Positions 17,505 to 28,311 of a stretch of DNA of 64,000 nucleotides are shown in pieces. The notes below the pieces were generated by a model, which was not told where the DNA came from, searched no databases, and was given only the letters and a program-made list of their open reading frames with translations. The DNA comes from Thiolapillus brandeum (GTDB lineage: Bacteria > Pseudomonadota > Gammaproteobacteria > Chromatiales > Chromatiaceae): positions 1,984,001 through 2,048,000 of the forward strand of contig NZ_AP012273.1 in assembly GCF_000828615.1 (NCBI RefSeq), given 5' to 3'. Numbering within the stretch: position 1 is the stretch's first letter; the number at the start of each line of letters is the position of its first letter. A program made the translations under genes and the position numbers.

Positions 17505-18298
17505 ACCACATTGTTCCTCGCCTTGTCTTATGCCTGTTGCTGTCCATCCAGGCAACAGGCTTTGCATCCGGCCATGCCGCCAGCCCCTATTTCAGCGCAC
17601 CCTATACGGGGGAAAAGGTAAAAGAGTACGAAATCAGCTTGCCGACTTCACGATACGAAAAGGAAACCTTTAAAATTCCTGAAGACTGCAGCCGACTCAA
17701 CAGCCGGCTTCTGGAAGGCAACGGACACTGGGGAAACCGTATTGAAAGGCGTTTGTGGATGAAAGCCGATGATGACTGCCGGTACCTGAACTTCCTGAAC
17801 AAATACTCTGGAAAGGCTTCCCGGGACTACGTCAGCAACTATGATTTCTACAATGCCAACATCAATGATCTGCCTTTACGCCCCGGTTGTGATCTCAACC
17901 TGCTGCTGCGCAATCCCGCTGCCTGCCCCCCCCCCATGCAGGGAATGCCGAATTTCTCGATATTCATGAGTACCATGCCCATGCAGCAGGAACAGGAGCA
18001 GGAAAGCCTCAAGGATTGCCGTTTCGAAGACGGCCTGTTCCGGGGATATATCTACCATACAGGCTTGAGACTGCGTTGTATCCGTGATTCCAAAGCCCCT
18101 GGATACCGTATCCTTTCCGTCGATTTTGCTGATGTCAATGGCGACGACTGCCAGGATGCCATTCTGCGCATGATCCCTGTAGGTCGTGGCGCCCGGCCTT
18201 CCCTGTTGGTTCTGCCCCTCACACGATGCCGCAATGATGAAAAGTTCTCACTGCCCCCCGGCAGTGACTATCCAAGATTCGGCCCCGCCCCGGAATAA
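17501..18298 (+). CDS. Secreted hypothetical protein coupled to the RND-cNBD exporter
   Basis: A 265-aa protein with a Sec signal peptide (LVLCLLLSIQATGFASG, cleavage near 25). The mature part is rich in Tyr, Asn and Asp with several cysteines. A C-terminal DFADVNGDDCQDAILRM resembles a calcium-binding FG-GAP or dockerin-type loop. I do not recognise a family. Its ATG overlaps the exporter stop by 4 bases, so the two are co-translated, and it may be a periplasmic partner or substrate. A strong hairpin terminator follows. Confidence 0.72.
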   Translation: MNHIVPRLVLCLLLSIQATGFASGHAASPYFSAPYTGEKVKEYEISLPTSRYEKETFKIPEDCSRLNSRLLEGNGHWGNRIERRLWMKADDDCRYLNFLNKYSGKASRDYVSNYDFYNANINDLPLRPGCDLNLLLRNPAACPPPMQGMPNFSIFMSTMPMQQEQEQESLKDCRFEDGLFRGYIYHTGLRLRCIRDSKAPGYRILSVDFADVNGDDCQDAILRMIPVGRGARPSLLVLPLTRCRNDEKFSLPPGSDYPRFGPAPE

Positions 18299-18318
18299 CA
18301 GGCGGGTAACCCTGATAC

Positions 18319-18347
18319 GGAAAAGCCGGCATGATGCCGGCTTTTCC
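18319..18347. terminator. Bidirectional hairpin terminator
   Basis: GGAAAAGCCGGC-ATGAT-GCCGGCTTTTCC is a 12-bp perfect stem ending in a T-run on the plus strand (A-run on the left arm). It lies 20 bases after the stop of the secreted gene and ends that transcript. It may also act from the ilvC side. Confidence 0.85.
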
Positions 18348-18365
18348 TTCTTTAACAATCAGTCT

Positions 18366-18535
18366 TTAAGCAGGCTGTTGAAAAACACCGTTTTTTGGCA
18401 GCCTGATTGCCGCACAAGGATGTGCGGCCATTTTCAATGGCGATAAGTCATTGAAAATGGAGGAAAGACAAAATCGCATTTTTGTCTTTCCGAGTTGAAA
18501 AAGCCCAGGGAAGGGCTTTTTCAACATCCTGTTAA
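18366..18535 (+). repeat. 165-bp four-hairpin repeat, copy C
   Basis: It runs from TTAAGCAGGCTGTTGAAAAA to GGGCTTTTTCAACATCCTGTTAA. Hairpins in order: GCCGCACA/TGTGCGGC, CCATTTTCAATG/CATTGAAAATGG, AAAGACAAAA/TTTTGTCTTT and GTTGAAAAAGCCC/GGGCTTTTTCAAC. The right end is 3 bases beyond the ilvC stop (TGA 18541-18539), in its 3' UTR. The space from 18299 to 18538 holds only this element and the terminator. Confidence 0.92.
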
Positions 18536-18538
18536 TAA

Positions 18539-19606
<1,068 letters not shown>

Positions 19607-20098
19607 CTACAATCCCAGTCCCCTGGCGCCACGGGAGATGCCCAGAGGGCCGGAACGCACGACTTCCATGATCAGATCGTCGTTCACGGCCATGAGAAAG
19701 GCATCCAGCTTATCGCCGGTACCGGTGAGTTCGATAGTGTAGCTGCAATCCGTGACATCGATGATGTTGGCACGAAAAATATCTGCCATGCGCTTCATCT
19801 CTTCACGCATGCCTTTTTCCGCCTTGACCTTCACCATCATCAGCTCACGCTCGATATGTGGCCCCTCCGACAGATCCAGCAGCTTCACCACGTCCACCAG
19901 CTTGTTGAGCTGTTTGATGATCTGCTCGATGACCATTTCGTCTCCATGGGTAACGATCGTCATGCGGGACAATGTGGAATCTTCCGTAGGCGCCACAGTC
20001 AGGGATTCGATGTTATAACCCCGAGCGGCAAACAGGCCGGAAACCCGGGCCAGTGCGCCCGCTTCATTCTCAATCAGTACGGAAATAATATGTCTCAT
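19607..20098 (-). CDS. ilvH: Acetolactate synthase small (regulatory) subunit
   Basis: A 163-aa protein with an N-terminal ACT domain ([20 protein letters not shown], then [20 protein letters not shown]) and the ALS_ss C-terminal domain. It binds valine and activates the catalytic subunit IlvB/IlvI. Its ATG overlaps the large-subunit stop (ATGA), so the two are translated at coupled levels. Confidence 0.97.
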   Translation of the reverse strand: MRHIISVLIENEAGALARVSGLFAARGYNIESLTVAPTEDSTLSRMTIVTHGDEMVIEQIIKQLNKLVDVVKLLDLSEGPHIERELMMVKVKAEKGMREEMKRMADIFRANIIDVTDCSYTIELTGTGDKLDAFLMAVNDDLIMEVVRSGPLGISRGARGLGL

Positions 20099-21831
20099 CA
20101 GGCCAGCTCCCTTTCTGCGGACAAATGGGGGGACATGTGCATCTCATGGTGTCCCTTGCCTGCCTCGATCATGGGGTATACGTTCTCTTCCGGATCGATG
20201 ATCACGTTCATGAACACCAGACGATCCTTCATGCCAAAGGCTTCCTTGTAGGCGGCTTCCAGATCGCCGGGATTCTCGATGGTCATCCCCACATGGCCAT
20301 AGGTTTCCGCCAGCCTGGCAAAATCAGGCAAGGCATCCACATAGGAATGGGAATAGCGCTTGTCATAGAAAAACTCCTGCCATTGACGCACCATGCCCAT
20401 GTAGCCGTTGTTCAAAAGGACAATCTTCAAGGGAAGATCATGCTGGGAACAGGTAGCCAGTTCCTGGATGCACATCTGGATACTGGCCTCGCCAGTAACA
20501 CAGGCCACGGTAGCCTTGGGAAAAGCCTGCTGCACGCCCATGGCGGCCGGCAGGCCAAATCCCATGGTACCCAGGCCACCGGAATTGATCCAGCGGCGCG
20601 GCTTCTCGAAGGGATAGAACTGGGCCGCAAACATCTGGTGCTGGCCTACGTCGGAAGTCAGGTAGAAATTGCGCCGTTTGGTCACCTTGTGCAGGGTCTC
20701 GATGGCGTACTGGGGCTTGATCACCTTGTCGGAGTTGGCATATTTAAGGCAATCCACATCACGCCAGGTCTTGATCCGGGCCCACCACTCCTTGAGCGCA
20801 CCGGCATCCGGCCCGGTCTTTCTCTCTTTGAGAAACTTGAGCATATCCCTGAGCACGGGCTTGACCTGCCCCACGATAGGCACATCCACACGCACATTCT
20901 TGGAAATGGATGCAGGGTCCACATCCACATGAATGATCTTGGCATTGGGGCAAAACTGCGCCAGTTTGCCCGTCACCCGGTCGTCGAAACGCGCACCCAC
21001 TGCAATGATGAGGTCGGCCTCATGCATGGCCATGTTGGCTTCATAGGTGCCATGCATCCCCAGCATGCCGAGAAAATGGTCGTCGGATGCGGCGATGGAG
21101 CCCAGTCCCATGAGGGTATTGGTTACAGGGAAATTGGTATGCGCCACCAACTTGCGCAGATCATCGGATGCGTCACCCAGCACCACACCCCCACCGGTGT
21201 AAACAACCGGCCGACGTGCCTTGACCATCAGCTCCACTGCCTTGCGCACCTGCCGGGTATTACCCTTCTCCACAGGTTTGTAGGAACGCATGCTGACCTT
21301 CTTCGGATACTCGAAAGGAACCCGAACTCCGGGATCGGTGACATCCTTGGGAATATCCACCAGCACCGGACCGGGACGACCGGTACGGGCGATGTAGAAT
21401 GCCTTGGCCATGGTCTCGGCGATATCCTCGACCCGTTTGATCAGGAAGTTGTGCTTGACGCAAGGGCGCGTGATGCCGGTGATATCCACTTCCTGGAAGG
21501 CATCGCTGCCAATAAAAGGCACCGGCACCTGGCCGGTAAGAACCACCATGGGAATGGAATCCATGTAGGCGGTGGCAATACCGGTCACTGCGTTGGTGGC
21601 GCCGGGACCGGAAGTCACCAGGGCCACGCCCACCTTGCCCGTGGCGCGCGCATAGCCATCGGCAGCATGAGTAGCCGCCTGTTCATGACGCACCAGGATA
21701 TGCTCCAGGCTTTTCTCCTGAAACAGCGCATCATAAATGTGTAGCACTGCTCCACCAGGATAACCCCAAACGTACTCAACACCTTCTTCTTTCAGTGCCT
21801 GGACGACAATTTCAGCGCCAGTCAAATCCAC
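20098..21831 (-). CDS. ilvB: Acetolactate synthase large (catalytic) subunit
   Basis: A 577-aa thiamine-diphosphate- and FAD-dependent enzyme that forms acetolactate or acetohydroxybutyrate from pyruvate. The first domain includes [17 protein letters not shown] and [19 protein letters not shown] with the catalytic Glu. The ThDP domain has [16 protein letters not shown] and [17 protein letters not shown]. The start is GTG 21831 with GGAGG at about 9 bases; an upstream in-frame TTG at 21855 would include the ribosome-binding site. A good sigma70-type promoter lies 60-90 bases upstream. Confidence 0.97.
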   Translation of the reverse strand: MDLTGAEIVVQALKEEGVEYVWGYPGGAVLHIYDALFQEKSLEHILVRHEQAATHAADGYARATGKVGVALVTSGPGATNAVTGIATAYMDSIPMVVLTGQVPVPFIGSDAFQEVDITGITRPCVKHNFLIKRVEDIAETMAKAFYIARTGRPGPVLVDIPKDVTDPGVRVPFEYPKKVSMRSYKPVEKGNTRQVRKAVELMVKARRPVVYTGGGVVLGDASDDLRKLVAHTNFPVTNTLMGLGSIAASDDHFLGMLGMHGTYEANMAMHEADLIIAVGARFDDRVTGKLAQFCPNAKIIHVDVDPASISKNVRVDVPIVGQVKPVLRDMLKFLKERKTGPDAGALKEWWARIKTWRDVDCLKYANSDKVIKPQYAIETLHKVTKRRNFYLTSDVGQHQMFAAQFYPFEKPRRWINSGGLGTMGFGLPAAMGVQQAFPKATVACVTGEASIQMCIQELATCSQHDLPLKIVLLNNGYMGMVRQWQEFFYDKRYSHSYVDALPDFARLAETYGHVGMTIENPGDLEAAYKEAFGMKDRLVFMNVIIDPEENVYPMIEAGKGHHEMHMSPHLSAERELA

Positions 21832-21892
21832 CGCAGTAACCTCCAAATAGCCCAACCCGGACTTGTCTCATGCAACAAAATCCAAACATTGT

Positions 21893-21921
21893 AAAATACT
21901 GATATTGGCCTTGCAGGTCAA
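21893..21921 (-). promoter_or_regulatory. Predicted sigma70 promoter of ilvBHC
   Basis: On the minus strand TTGACC is followed by exactly 17 bases and then TATTTT. The -10 box ends about 62 bases before the ilvB GTG. The short leader shows no branched-chain-rich ORF like the one upstream of leuA. Confidence 0.6.
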
Positions 21922-22026
21922 CGAAAAACTACCCTGTTTGACGTATTGGCATACGCTTCATGATGTAAAACCGCATAAACGTGTAGAATTGTCCCAATAC
22001 TGCAAAATCGCCGGATACACCAGCCA

Positions 22027-22389
22027 ATGAAACGGACAACCCACTTTCTTCTGATTCTGATCCTGAGTGTACTCTCCCTCACCTGCCAGGCCAGCAACTG
22101 GCAATGGCTGCACAATTCCAATCTGGATGATCTCAGTGATGCGGACTGGGCGGTTCTGTCTCAGACCTTGCAGGACGCTTTGAATACCGCCAAAGACGGG
22201 GAAACCCGCCACTGGAGCAACCTGAAATCGGGCCGGCAAGGCGACATCATGATCCTGGACACTCTCCATGACACGGAGATGCCCTGTCGGCGGGTACGCT
22301 TTTCCCCCAACGAGAATGGCAGCCCCCTGACCTTCTGCAAGGGTAGCGGTGAGGCTTGGCTGATCCACAGTCCTTCTGCGGAAAAATAG
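22027..22389 (+). CDS. Secreted surface-antigen-like (RT0821/Lpp0805-type) protein
   Basis: A 120-aa protein with a signal peptide (FLLILILSVLSLTCQA). The mature part holds WSNLKSGRQGDIMILD, MPCRRVRFSP and LTFCKGSGEAWLI. This pattern resembles the small outer-membrane surface antigens that end in a C-R and C-x-G beta module. Function unknown. It is 7 bases before the membrane gene downstream, so the pair is an operon divergent from ilvB. Confidence 0.65.
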   Translation: MKRTTHFLLILILSVLSLTCQASNWQWLHNSNLDDLSDADWAVLSQTLQDALNTAKDGETRHWSNLKSGRQGDIMILDTLHDTEMPCRRVRFSPNENGSPLTFCKGSGEAWLIHSPSAEK

Positions 22390-22396
22390 ACAGGCC

Positions 22397-23164
22397 ATGT
22401 TGGACAAATTATCAAGAATTCTTGGCAAATCCATCGTCTGGGCGTTCTCCGGCGCTCTGTTTGGCGGTTTTTTTGCCGGCATGCTCAATTTTCTGCTCAT
22501 AGAAGATATTGCTCCCTGGCTGGCGCTGATTCTGGCCTCCACGCTTTCCGGAATGGTCATTTCCGCCTTCTTCGGCAGCATGCTCGTCGCTCTGGGGGGC
22601 AGCCTTACCGGCATACTTACCGCCATCTCCTACCAGATACTTTTTGCCGACTTTCACCAGCCTCTGCTACTGCTGGGCATTGCCCTGGTACTGGGCTTCG
22701 TGGCCGGCAGCTTCTTTACCAAACGGGAAATCCGCGACTCCCAGCCCCTGGCACAGACGGGCACCGGTCTGATGGCGGGGCTGGTTTCAGGCCCTATACT
22801 CTATTTTATCGTGAGTAGCAGCTCCCTCCTGGACAACCATTGGCCAGTCAGCGCCATCGCCGTTTCCCTGGTGGGGTTATGCTATGTGTACTTTATCAAG
22901 CACAGTCTGACCCTGCTCAGCAGCCCTATGGCATTGAAACTGGGCGGACCACTGGTATGTGGAGTCATCGCTGTGGCCGTGGCCTCTGTATTCTGGATCA
23001 TCGGGGAAAGCTACCTCACTGTCCCCGAGCTGGGGCAGATCAGCCGCTACCAGGGCGTGCTGGATGCCACCCCCCTGGGACTCCTGGGCGGAGTCATTGG
23101 CGGTGCCTTTGGCGGAGCCATGCTGGAAATACTTGGCATCCGCATGGAACAACATATCAGCTGA
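22397..23164 (+). CDS. Hypothetical polytopic membrane protein with glycine-zipper helices
   Basis: A 255-aa protein with about seven membrane segments. Several are glycine-rich (FSGALFGGFFAGMLN, LGLLGGVIGGAFGGAMLEIL near the end), suggesting close helix packing. I do not recognise the family. It is likely co-transcribed with the surface-antigen-like gene before it, and its end overlaps the 3' end of the histidine kinase on the other strand by 8 bases. Confidence 0.65.
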   Translation: MLDKLSRILGKSIVWAFSGALFGGFFAGMLNFLLIEDIAPWLALILASTLSGMVISAFFGSMLVALGGSLTGILTAISYQILFADFHQPLLLLGIALVLGFVAGSFFTKREIRDSQPLAQTGTGLMAGLVSGPILYFIVSSSSLLDNHWPVSAIAVSLVGLCYVYFIKHSLTLLSSPMALKLGGPLVCGVIAVAVASVFWIIGESYLTVPELGQISRYQGVLDATPLGLLGGVIGGAFGGAMLEILGIRMEQHIS

Positions 23165-24614
23165 TTGGCGCTACCTCAACAGATTCCCAGGAACCTGCCG
23201 GAATAGTCACGCTGACACACAGGCCACCCTCCACAGGGTTGCAGGCAGCCACTGAAAAGCCATGCAATTCCGCCACCCGGCGCACAATGGACAACCCCAG
23301 GCCGCTGCCTTCAGCCTGCTGTTTGGCATCCTGACCACGAAAGAAACGTTCAAACAATTGTGGCAACTCATCTTCATCCACGCCCGGGCCATCATCCAAC
23401 ACTTTGATCACCAGGGACTGATCCCGCACCAGGACATGAACCTCCACCTCTTTGCGACCATACTTGATAGCGTTCCCAAGAATATTCTGGAACATCAGCG
23501 CGAGCAGGCCCTTGTCCGCCAGGACCTGGTATTCCTCCCTGGCCACATAGGAGAGGTTCACACTATGAGAAATGGCACGGGGTAGCACTTCCCCAATCAC
23601 ATCACGCATCAGTCCGCTCAACAACTATGGTTCCAGGCTCTTCATCTTCACCAGGCTGTCCAGGCGGGACAGATGCAGTAACTGGGAAAGCAGATCTGCC
23701 ATTCTCACGGCACTCTTATCGAGTAGTGATGCCGAGGATTGAACTTCCTGCAAGCTGTGGGAGCCTGCGAGTATCCGGGCCAGATTGCGCACCACCGCAA
23801 GCGGACTGCGCAGTTCATGGGCGGCATCCGAAGTGAATCTGCGTTCACTTTCCAGGCTTACCTGCAATCGTTGCAGCAGAGTATTGATGGATTCCACCAG
23901 GGGCATGATCTCTACGGGCACCTGATCGAGCTTTACGGGTTTCAAATTGTCCGGCTTGCGGCTGGCAATCTGCTCGCTCAACCGGGACATGGGGCGCAGG
24001 CCACGCCGGATACCCAGCCAAAGCACGAAAACAATCACGGGAATGGCAATGAGCTGCTTCTCCATCAGCTTCATGCCTATTTCCTTCACCAGATAGACCC
24101 GCAGATCCTCACGCTGGGCAATATGCAGATGCAGTCCGTCTTCATGAACTTCCGCCACCCGCCACTCAGCACCGTCATACTGGATGCTTCTCAACTTCTT
24201 CTTTCTGGAATGCTTGTCATTGTAGCCAGGCAGTACCTGCCCCACGACCACCTTTCCATCCCCGTTGGTCAACCAGATATAAGAGCGCACCCTGTCCTTC
24301 TCCTGATCCCCGTTATCTTCACCAAATGACGCCTTGTCCCCAAGGGCAAACCTGGTCAACCAGGCATTCTCCAGGCCACGCACAGTTTCCAGACTCAGCC
24401 ATATTTCATTCAGGTTTCCCTCTCTGAGCTGCCACCGGGACTGGCGCAAGAGGTTCTCCGCAGTCAGCAACAAGCGGGTGTCCAGGACTTCTTCCGCTTC
24501 CTTGTCCACGTATTCCAAAAGACTGTAGACGGTGACTACCAGGGCTACCAGCATGGCTGCCGCCAGTATCAACAACAAACGCAGACTCAATGATGCGGAA
24601 AGGCGCAAGATCAA
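23157..24614 (-). pseudogene. Sensor histidine kinase interrupted by an in-frame TAG
   Basis: The N-terminal piece (24614-23625, 329 aa) has two membrane helices around a ~130-aa sensor domain, a HAMP-like linker and the H-box FTSDAAHELRSPLAVVRNLA. It ends LVKMKSLEP then TAG at 23627-23625. The frame continues without shift as LLSGLMRDVIG into the ATP-binding domain: N-box NILGNAIKYG, DDGPGVDEDELPQLFERFF and GSGLGLSIV, ending at 23157. So one nonsense codon separates the phosphoacceptor from the catalytic domain. A CAG to TAG change would explain it. A TTG directly after the stop could start the second part as a separate protein. The gene overlaps the response-regulator stop at a TTG start (TTGA). 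Inactivation, readthrough or sequencing error are all possible. Confidence 0.85.
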
Positions 24615-25276
24615 AGCTCCTGTACGAGAATATAGCCCAGGCCGCGTACAGTCTTTATTCTTTCACTGCCCAGTTTCTTGCGCAGATTGTGGATGTGTAC
24701 ATCCAGAAGATTGCTGGCAACATCCTCTGCGCCATCTCCGCGCAGGGCCTGTAACAAACTTTCCCGGGGCTGGATCTTGCCTGCCTGCTGCAGGAAAGCA
24801 CGCAGCAAACGAAACTTCATAGGCGGCAAATCAACGGGTTCATCGGCAATCCGGGTCAACATGGCCAGAGGATCCATGTAGATATCACCACATGTAAGAA
24901 TATTGCTGGCCCGGCCTTTCTGACGGCGCAGTACCGCGCGCAAACGGGCCGCCAGTTCATCCAGGGAATAGGGCTTGGTGAGATAATCGTCCGCCCCGTA
25001 CTCCAGGCCCTTGATCCGTTCTTCCACCTGGTAGCGCGCAGTGATCACTATGACCGGCACATTGCAGCCACTCTGCCGAAGCTCCCGCAGAAACTCCAGG
25101 CCATCACCATCCGGGAGATTGAGATCCAGGAGCAGGCATTCATGACCATTTCCCCACAATATGCGCCTTGCCTGGCGGATCTCCGTTACCCACTCCACTG
25201 AAAAATCCCGCTGCGCCAATCCCACCCTGGCGCATTCTCCCAGCAAGGTATCGTCTTCCAACAACAATATGTTCAT
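24611..25276 (-). CDS. OmpR/PhoB-family response regulator (QseB/PmrA-like)
   Basis: A 221-aa cytoplasmic DNA-binding regulator. The receiver domain has the acidic pair LLLEDDTLLGE, the phospho-Asp in LLLDLNLPDGDGLEF (D51 or so), the conserved Thr in VIVITARYQ and Lys in YLTKPYSLDEL. The C-terminal winged helix ends with SNLLDVHIHNLRKKLGSERI and VRGLGYILV. The start is ATG 25276 (MNILLLEDD). Its cognate kinase follows immediately but carries a stop codon. A MITE-like element lies about 100 bases upstream, and the cytochrome gene precedes that on the same strand. Confidence 0.93.
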   Translation of the reverse strand: MNILLLEDDTLLGECARVGLAQRDFSVEWVTEIRQARRILWGNGHECLLLDLNLPDGDGLEFLRELRQSGCNVPVIVITARYQVEERIKGLEYGADDYLTKPYSLDELAARLRAVLRRQKGRASNILTCGDIYMDPLAMLTRIADEPVDLPPMKFRLLRAFLQQAGKIQPRESLLQALRGDGAEDVASNLLDVHIHNLRKKLGSERIKTVRGLGYILVQEL

Positions 25277-25377
25277 AGTATGACCCCGCTTCAATATCTG
25301 CCAACCATCTCCCCCAGGCCAAAAACACAGTAACAGATTGTTTTAACGGACTATTCCAGCAACAACATCGCTCAACA

Positions 25378-25594
25378 CTAGGAGTCTGTCGGGTTTGACC
25401 GTTTGACCAATTATTGCTCCTGCATAATTGGCATTTCCGCCATCCGTGGCGGTCAAGCGAAAATCATCGGGGGCGAATTAAATCAGTTTATTGAGCGAGG
25501 CGAATAGCAGGGCTATTTAACGAGTTCGATAAGCTGAGTTAATCGCCATCCAGGGATTTGCAGCCAAACAGCGTTAAATCCGACAGACTCCTAG
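25378..25594. repeat. 217-bp MITE-like element
   Basis: Perfect 15-bp inverted ends CTAGGAGTCTGTCGG (25378-25392) and CCGACAGACTCCTAG (25580-25594). Inside are the hairpins CCAATTAT/ATAATTGG and CCGCC/GGCGG. No reading frame of note lies inside, which fits a non-autonomous mobile repeat. A possible CTAG or TA target lies in the ends themselves. Together with the terminator at 25662-25696 it accounts for most of the gene-free stretch 25277-25773. Confidence 0.75.
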
Positions 25595-25661
25595 CAAACC
25601 GGGCTTAATTGAAGCTTAATTCTGATTATTGCCCTGTGCTGAAAAAACTTGTGGTTCACAC

Positions 25662-25696
25662 AAAAAAATGCCCGCACCGAATTCCCGATGCGGGCA
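25662..25696 (-). terminator. Rho-independent terminator of the multiheme cytochrome gene
   Basis: On the minus strand, TGCCCGCA pairs with TGCGGGCA around a 12-base loop and is followed by TTTTTTT. It lies 78 bases after the cytochrome stop codon. Confidence 0.88.
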
Positions 25697-25773
25697 AGCT
25701 AGCGGATACTCCTTCAGCAACGTTGGCAGTCAGGCCACTCCCAATAGACGAGTGTCCCGACCCAATGGCCATG

Positions 25774-28311
25774 CTACCTCAGCTTGTTCTCATGACAGAG
25801 AGTGCATGTTACGAGATCACCTTTGGCAAGGCTGATGGTCTTATTGCCATACTCATCCTTGTCGAGAACCCGGTCTGCGGCTACCCGGGAAAGCACACTG
25901 CCTTCCCCATTCTGACCATGGCAGGTACGGCAGGAGTCCTTGTTGTGTTCCGCCAGATCTTCATGCCCACCTCTTGCAAACCGGGTATTGCCCACGGGAT
26001 GCATACCATGAGGGCCATCCAGGGTAATGCCCATGTCCTGGGTATGGCAGGTCGAACACTCGATAATGGGGCCTGCATGTCCCTGAAGATCCATGGCAGC
26101 CTTGTTGTCATTGGAGAACGGGTTGTTGTTGGGCCAGATGGCATGGGTGCTGCCATGGCAGTTCTCACAGCTGAGATCACCATGTCCCTTGTTGCCGGCA
26201 CCACTCAGCCGGTAAAGGGCTTCGGTGGTGGCAAAACGGGAGTTGGGGAAGTCCAGCAGGGCCAAATCGGTGCTGCCGCCATTCATGATGTGATCAGACT
26301 TGCGGTAGGTCATTTGCAAACGCAGGCCATCCGGATTGCCGAGACTGTCCACGGCATTCACAACCACATCGTTGAGCTGGCCAGTATTGCGCAGTTGCGC
26401 AACCTGCAAGACATCACCCACATGGCAGGACTGACACTTGGGCTCACTGGCCCAGGAAACCCGCTTGTTCAGGTTGGCCCCGGCCGGGAAGGGTACATCG
26501 GCAAAGTTCTCGGTGAAGTCATCACCCACCTGGGTCATCTGGCCATGGCAGTCCTGGCAGACGGTGCCCGCACCACCCATGGCTCCCCGCAGACACTTGG
26601 TGCGCTTGCCGGGATGACAGTTGTAGCAGGTTTCCCCGAGCAGGCTATCCACATCCAGCCCTGCCCTTTGATCAGGCGGCGGCATGATGGGGAACAGGCT
26701 GCCATACAGGTTGGGATCCACACTCGGCAGATTGCCATGAACCGCATGCATGGCGCGTGACATGCTCACATGTTGCGTCTGTTCCTTGCCGTTCTCATCA
26801 GTGGGGCCAAGATGCGCCAGATCCAGTGCCGGTGAATAGTGACAATTCGCACACACGACATTGGGAGTGCTGCCATCTGCATTGGTGCCGTCATCATTCA
26901 ACGGTGCGATGGCAGTGCCATGCTTGCTGTCATGCAGGCGCATGATGTTGATCTTGGCAGTGTTGATCACCTGCTGCTCCGGCGTAGCGCCAATAACCAC
27001 GCTGGCATCGTCGATGAAGTTGACACCGGGATACTTGAAGTTGGCGATGTCGTCACACACCAGGGTGTTGGTAGTGTCATAGTCACAAACATTCTGCGAG
27101 GCATGACAGATGGCACAATCCGCCTCCGAGGCCACCGGGGTCACCGTGTCCAGGGAAGCGAGCATCCTGCCGCTGGAATCCCAGGCCTGGACACGCATCA
27201 GAGGATAGGCATTGGTGCGGCCCTGGTCATCGATGTAGCCCGTGGGAATGCCTTCTGCCGCGAATCTCCTGAAATCCCGGATGGTGTAACCAAAGGGAAA
27301 ATTGATGAAGAAGGGAAAATCCTGGTAGTAGGCATGGAAAGGCTTGGAGTCATTGGCATTGTAGGGGTCAGCCTTGCCCGGCATCTCGGATTGCTCTGCA
27401 GTCAGATGGCCGGGGTTGATCAGGTAGAGCTCTTCGACATTGGGCGCAGGCAGGCCCAGGTCTGCCTCAAAGGGGAACAGTCCCAGGATGCCTGGCGGAT
27501 AGAGCTTCTCATAGGCCAGGAAACCAATGGCCTTGCCCGTCGGTCCTGACGCGATATCCCAGAAGTTGGACTTGTATATACCGCTGATCAGATCATTCTG
27601 ATTGGTAGTGGTAATGGAATTGATCGCAATGGGCGGCAGATTCGGCCGGGTGGGATCAATAAGGTTTCCCTGCACCGCCTTGTAGGTCAACTGGATGCCA
27701 TCAGCAGGTGTCATGAGCTGCGGCTCCTTACCCCTGCGCAACACCTGGGCATTCATCACATTGTAGGGGGGCAGAATACTGAACATGCGATAGTCCTGAT
27801 CCGCACAGTGCATACCCAGGTCATTCGCCGCCAAAACAGTGAAGTCTCCGGCAACGGGAGGTGGCGGCGGAGGGGGCGGTGAACCGCCACCATCATCACA
27901 ATCCTTGGGCGCATGTTTGACATCTCTCTCCACGAAATCACCATTGTCCAGGCGCGCTCTCACACGGCAGGGGACGGTATCATTCAGGTTCACCTTGATC
28001 TTCCACTTGCCGGATCTGATTCGGGTTGCGTCCAGCTCCTTACCGGAAGCCACTGACTCCAGGTGTACGGTTTTCCCGTCAGATCCCTTGCCCTTGGTTT
28101 TCAGGCGTTTCTTTTCCTTGTCCCAACTCGCCTCTTTTATGGACAGTTTGTTTCCGTGGCCCGGATCATTCTCACCATCGTCTTCACTCTTTGACGGCGA
28201 TAAATCTGCCAGGCCTGCGGCAGTATTTTGGCCCGCCACTGTAACGGTGGAAATACAGAATGCCGCCAGCAAGGCTAGCAGCCCAATCTGTCGTTTGGGG
28301 GTGATTTTCAT
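25774..28311 (-). CDS. Secreted nine-heme cytochrome c
   Basis: An 845-aa exported protein. The signal peptide is LLALLAAFCISTVTVAG. An Ig-like module follows (about 55-130) and then a GGGSPPPPPPPP linker. The conserved region has LAANDLGMHCADQDYRMFSI and nine CXXCH sites: CAICH, CANCH, CYNCH, CQDCH, CQSCH, CENCH, CSTCH, CRTCH and CTLCH. It is periplasmic or surface-exposed, and probably an electron carrier or an oxidoreductase. The NDLGMHC region lacks a full CXXCH and is a family mark I cannot tie to a reaction. Monocistronic, with its own terminator. The two-component system lies downstream on the same strand. Confidence 0.88.
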   Translation of the reverse strand: MKITPKRQIGLLALLAAFCISTVTVAGQNTAAGLADLSPSKSEDDGENDPGHGNKLSIKEASWDKEKKRLKTKGKGSDGKTVHLESVASGKELDATRIRSGKWKIKVNLNDTVPCRVRARLDNGDFVERDVKHAPKDCDDGGGSPPPPPPPPVAGDFTVLAANDLGMHCADQDYRMFSILPPYNVMNAQVLRRGKEPQLMTPADGIQLTYKAVQGNLIDPTRPNLPPIAINSITTTNQNDLISGIYKSNFWDIASGPTGKAIGFLAYEKLYPPGILGLFPFEADLGLPAPNVEELYLINPGHLTAEQSEMPGKADPYNANDSKPFHAYYQDFPFFINFPFGYTIRDFRRFAAEGIPTGYIDDQGRTNAYPLMRVQAWDSSGRMLASLDTVTPVASEADCAICHASQNVCDYDTTNTLVCDDIANFKYPGVNFIDDASVVIGATPEQQVINTAKINIMRLHDSKHGTAIAPLNDDGTNADGSTPNVVCANCHYSPALDLAHLGPTDENGKEQTQHVSMSRAMHAVHGNLPSVDPNLYGSLFPIMPPPDQRAGLDVDSLLGETCYNCHPGKRTKCLRGAMGGAGTVCQDCHGQMTQVGDDFTENFADVPFPAGANLNKRVSWASEPKCQSCHVGDVLQVAQLRNTGQLNDVVVNAVDSLGNPDGLRLQMTYRKSDHIMNGGSTDLALLDFPNSRFATTEALYRLSGAGNKGHGDLSCENCHGSTHAIWPNNNPFSNDNKAAMDLQGHAGPIIECSTCHTQDMGITLDGPHGMHPVGNTRFARGGHEDLAEHNKDSCRTCHGQNGEGSVLSRVAADRVLDKDEYGNKTISLAKGDLVTCTLCHENKLR

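Noticed and set aside
20125-21744. 539-aa plus-strand ORF
   Set aside because: It lies wholly within ilvB on the other strand and has His/Gly-rich composition typical of an antisense frame.
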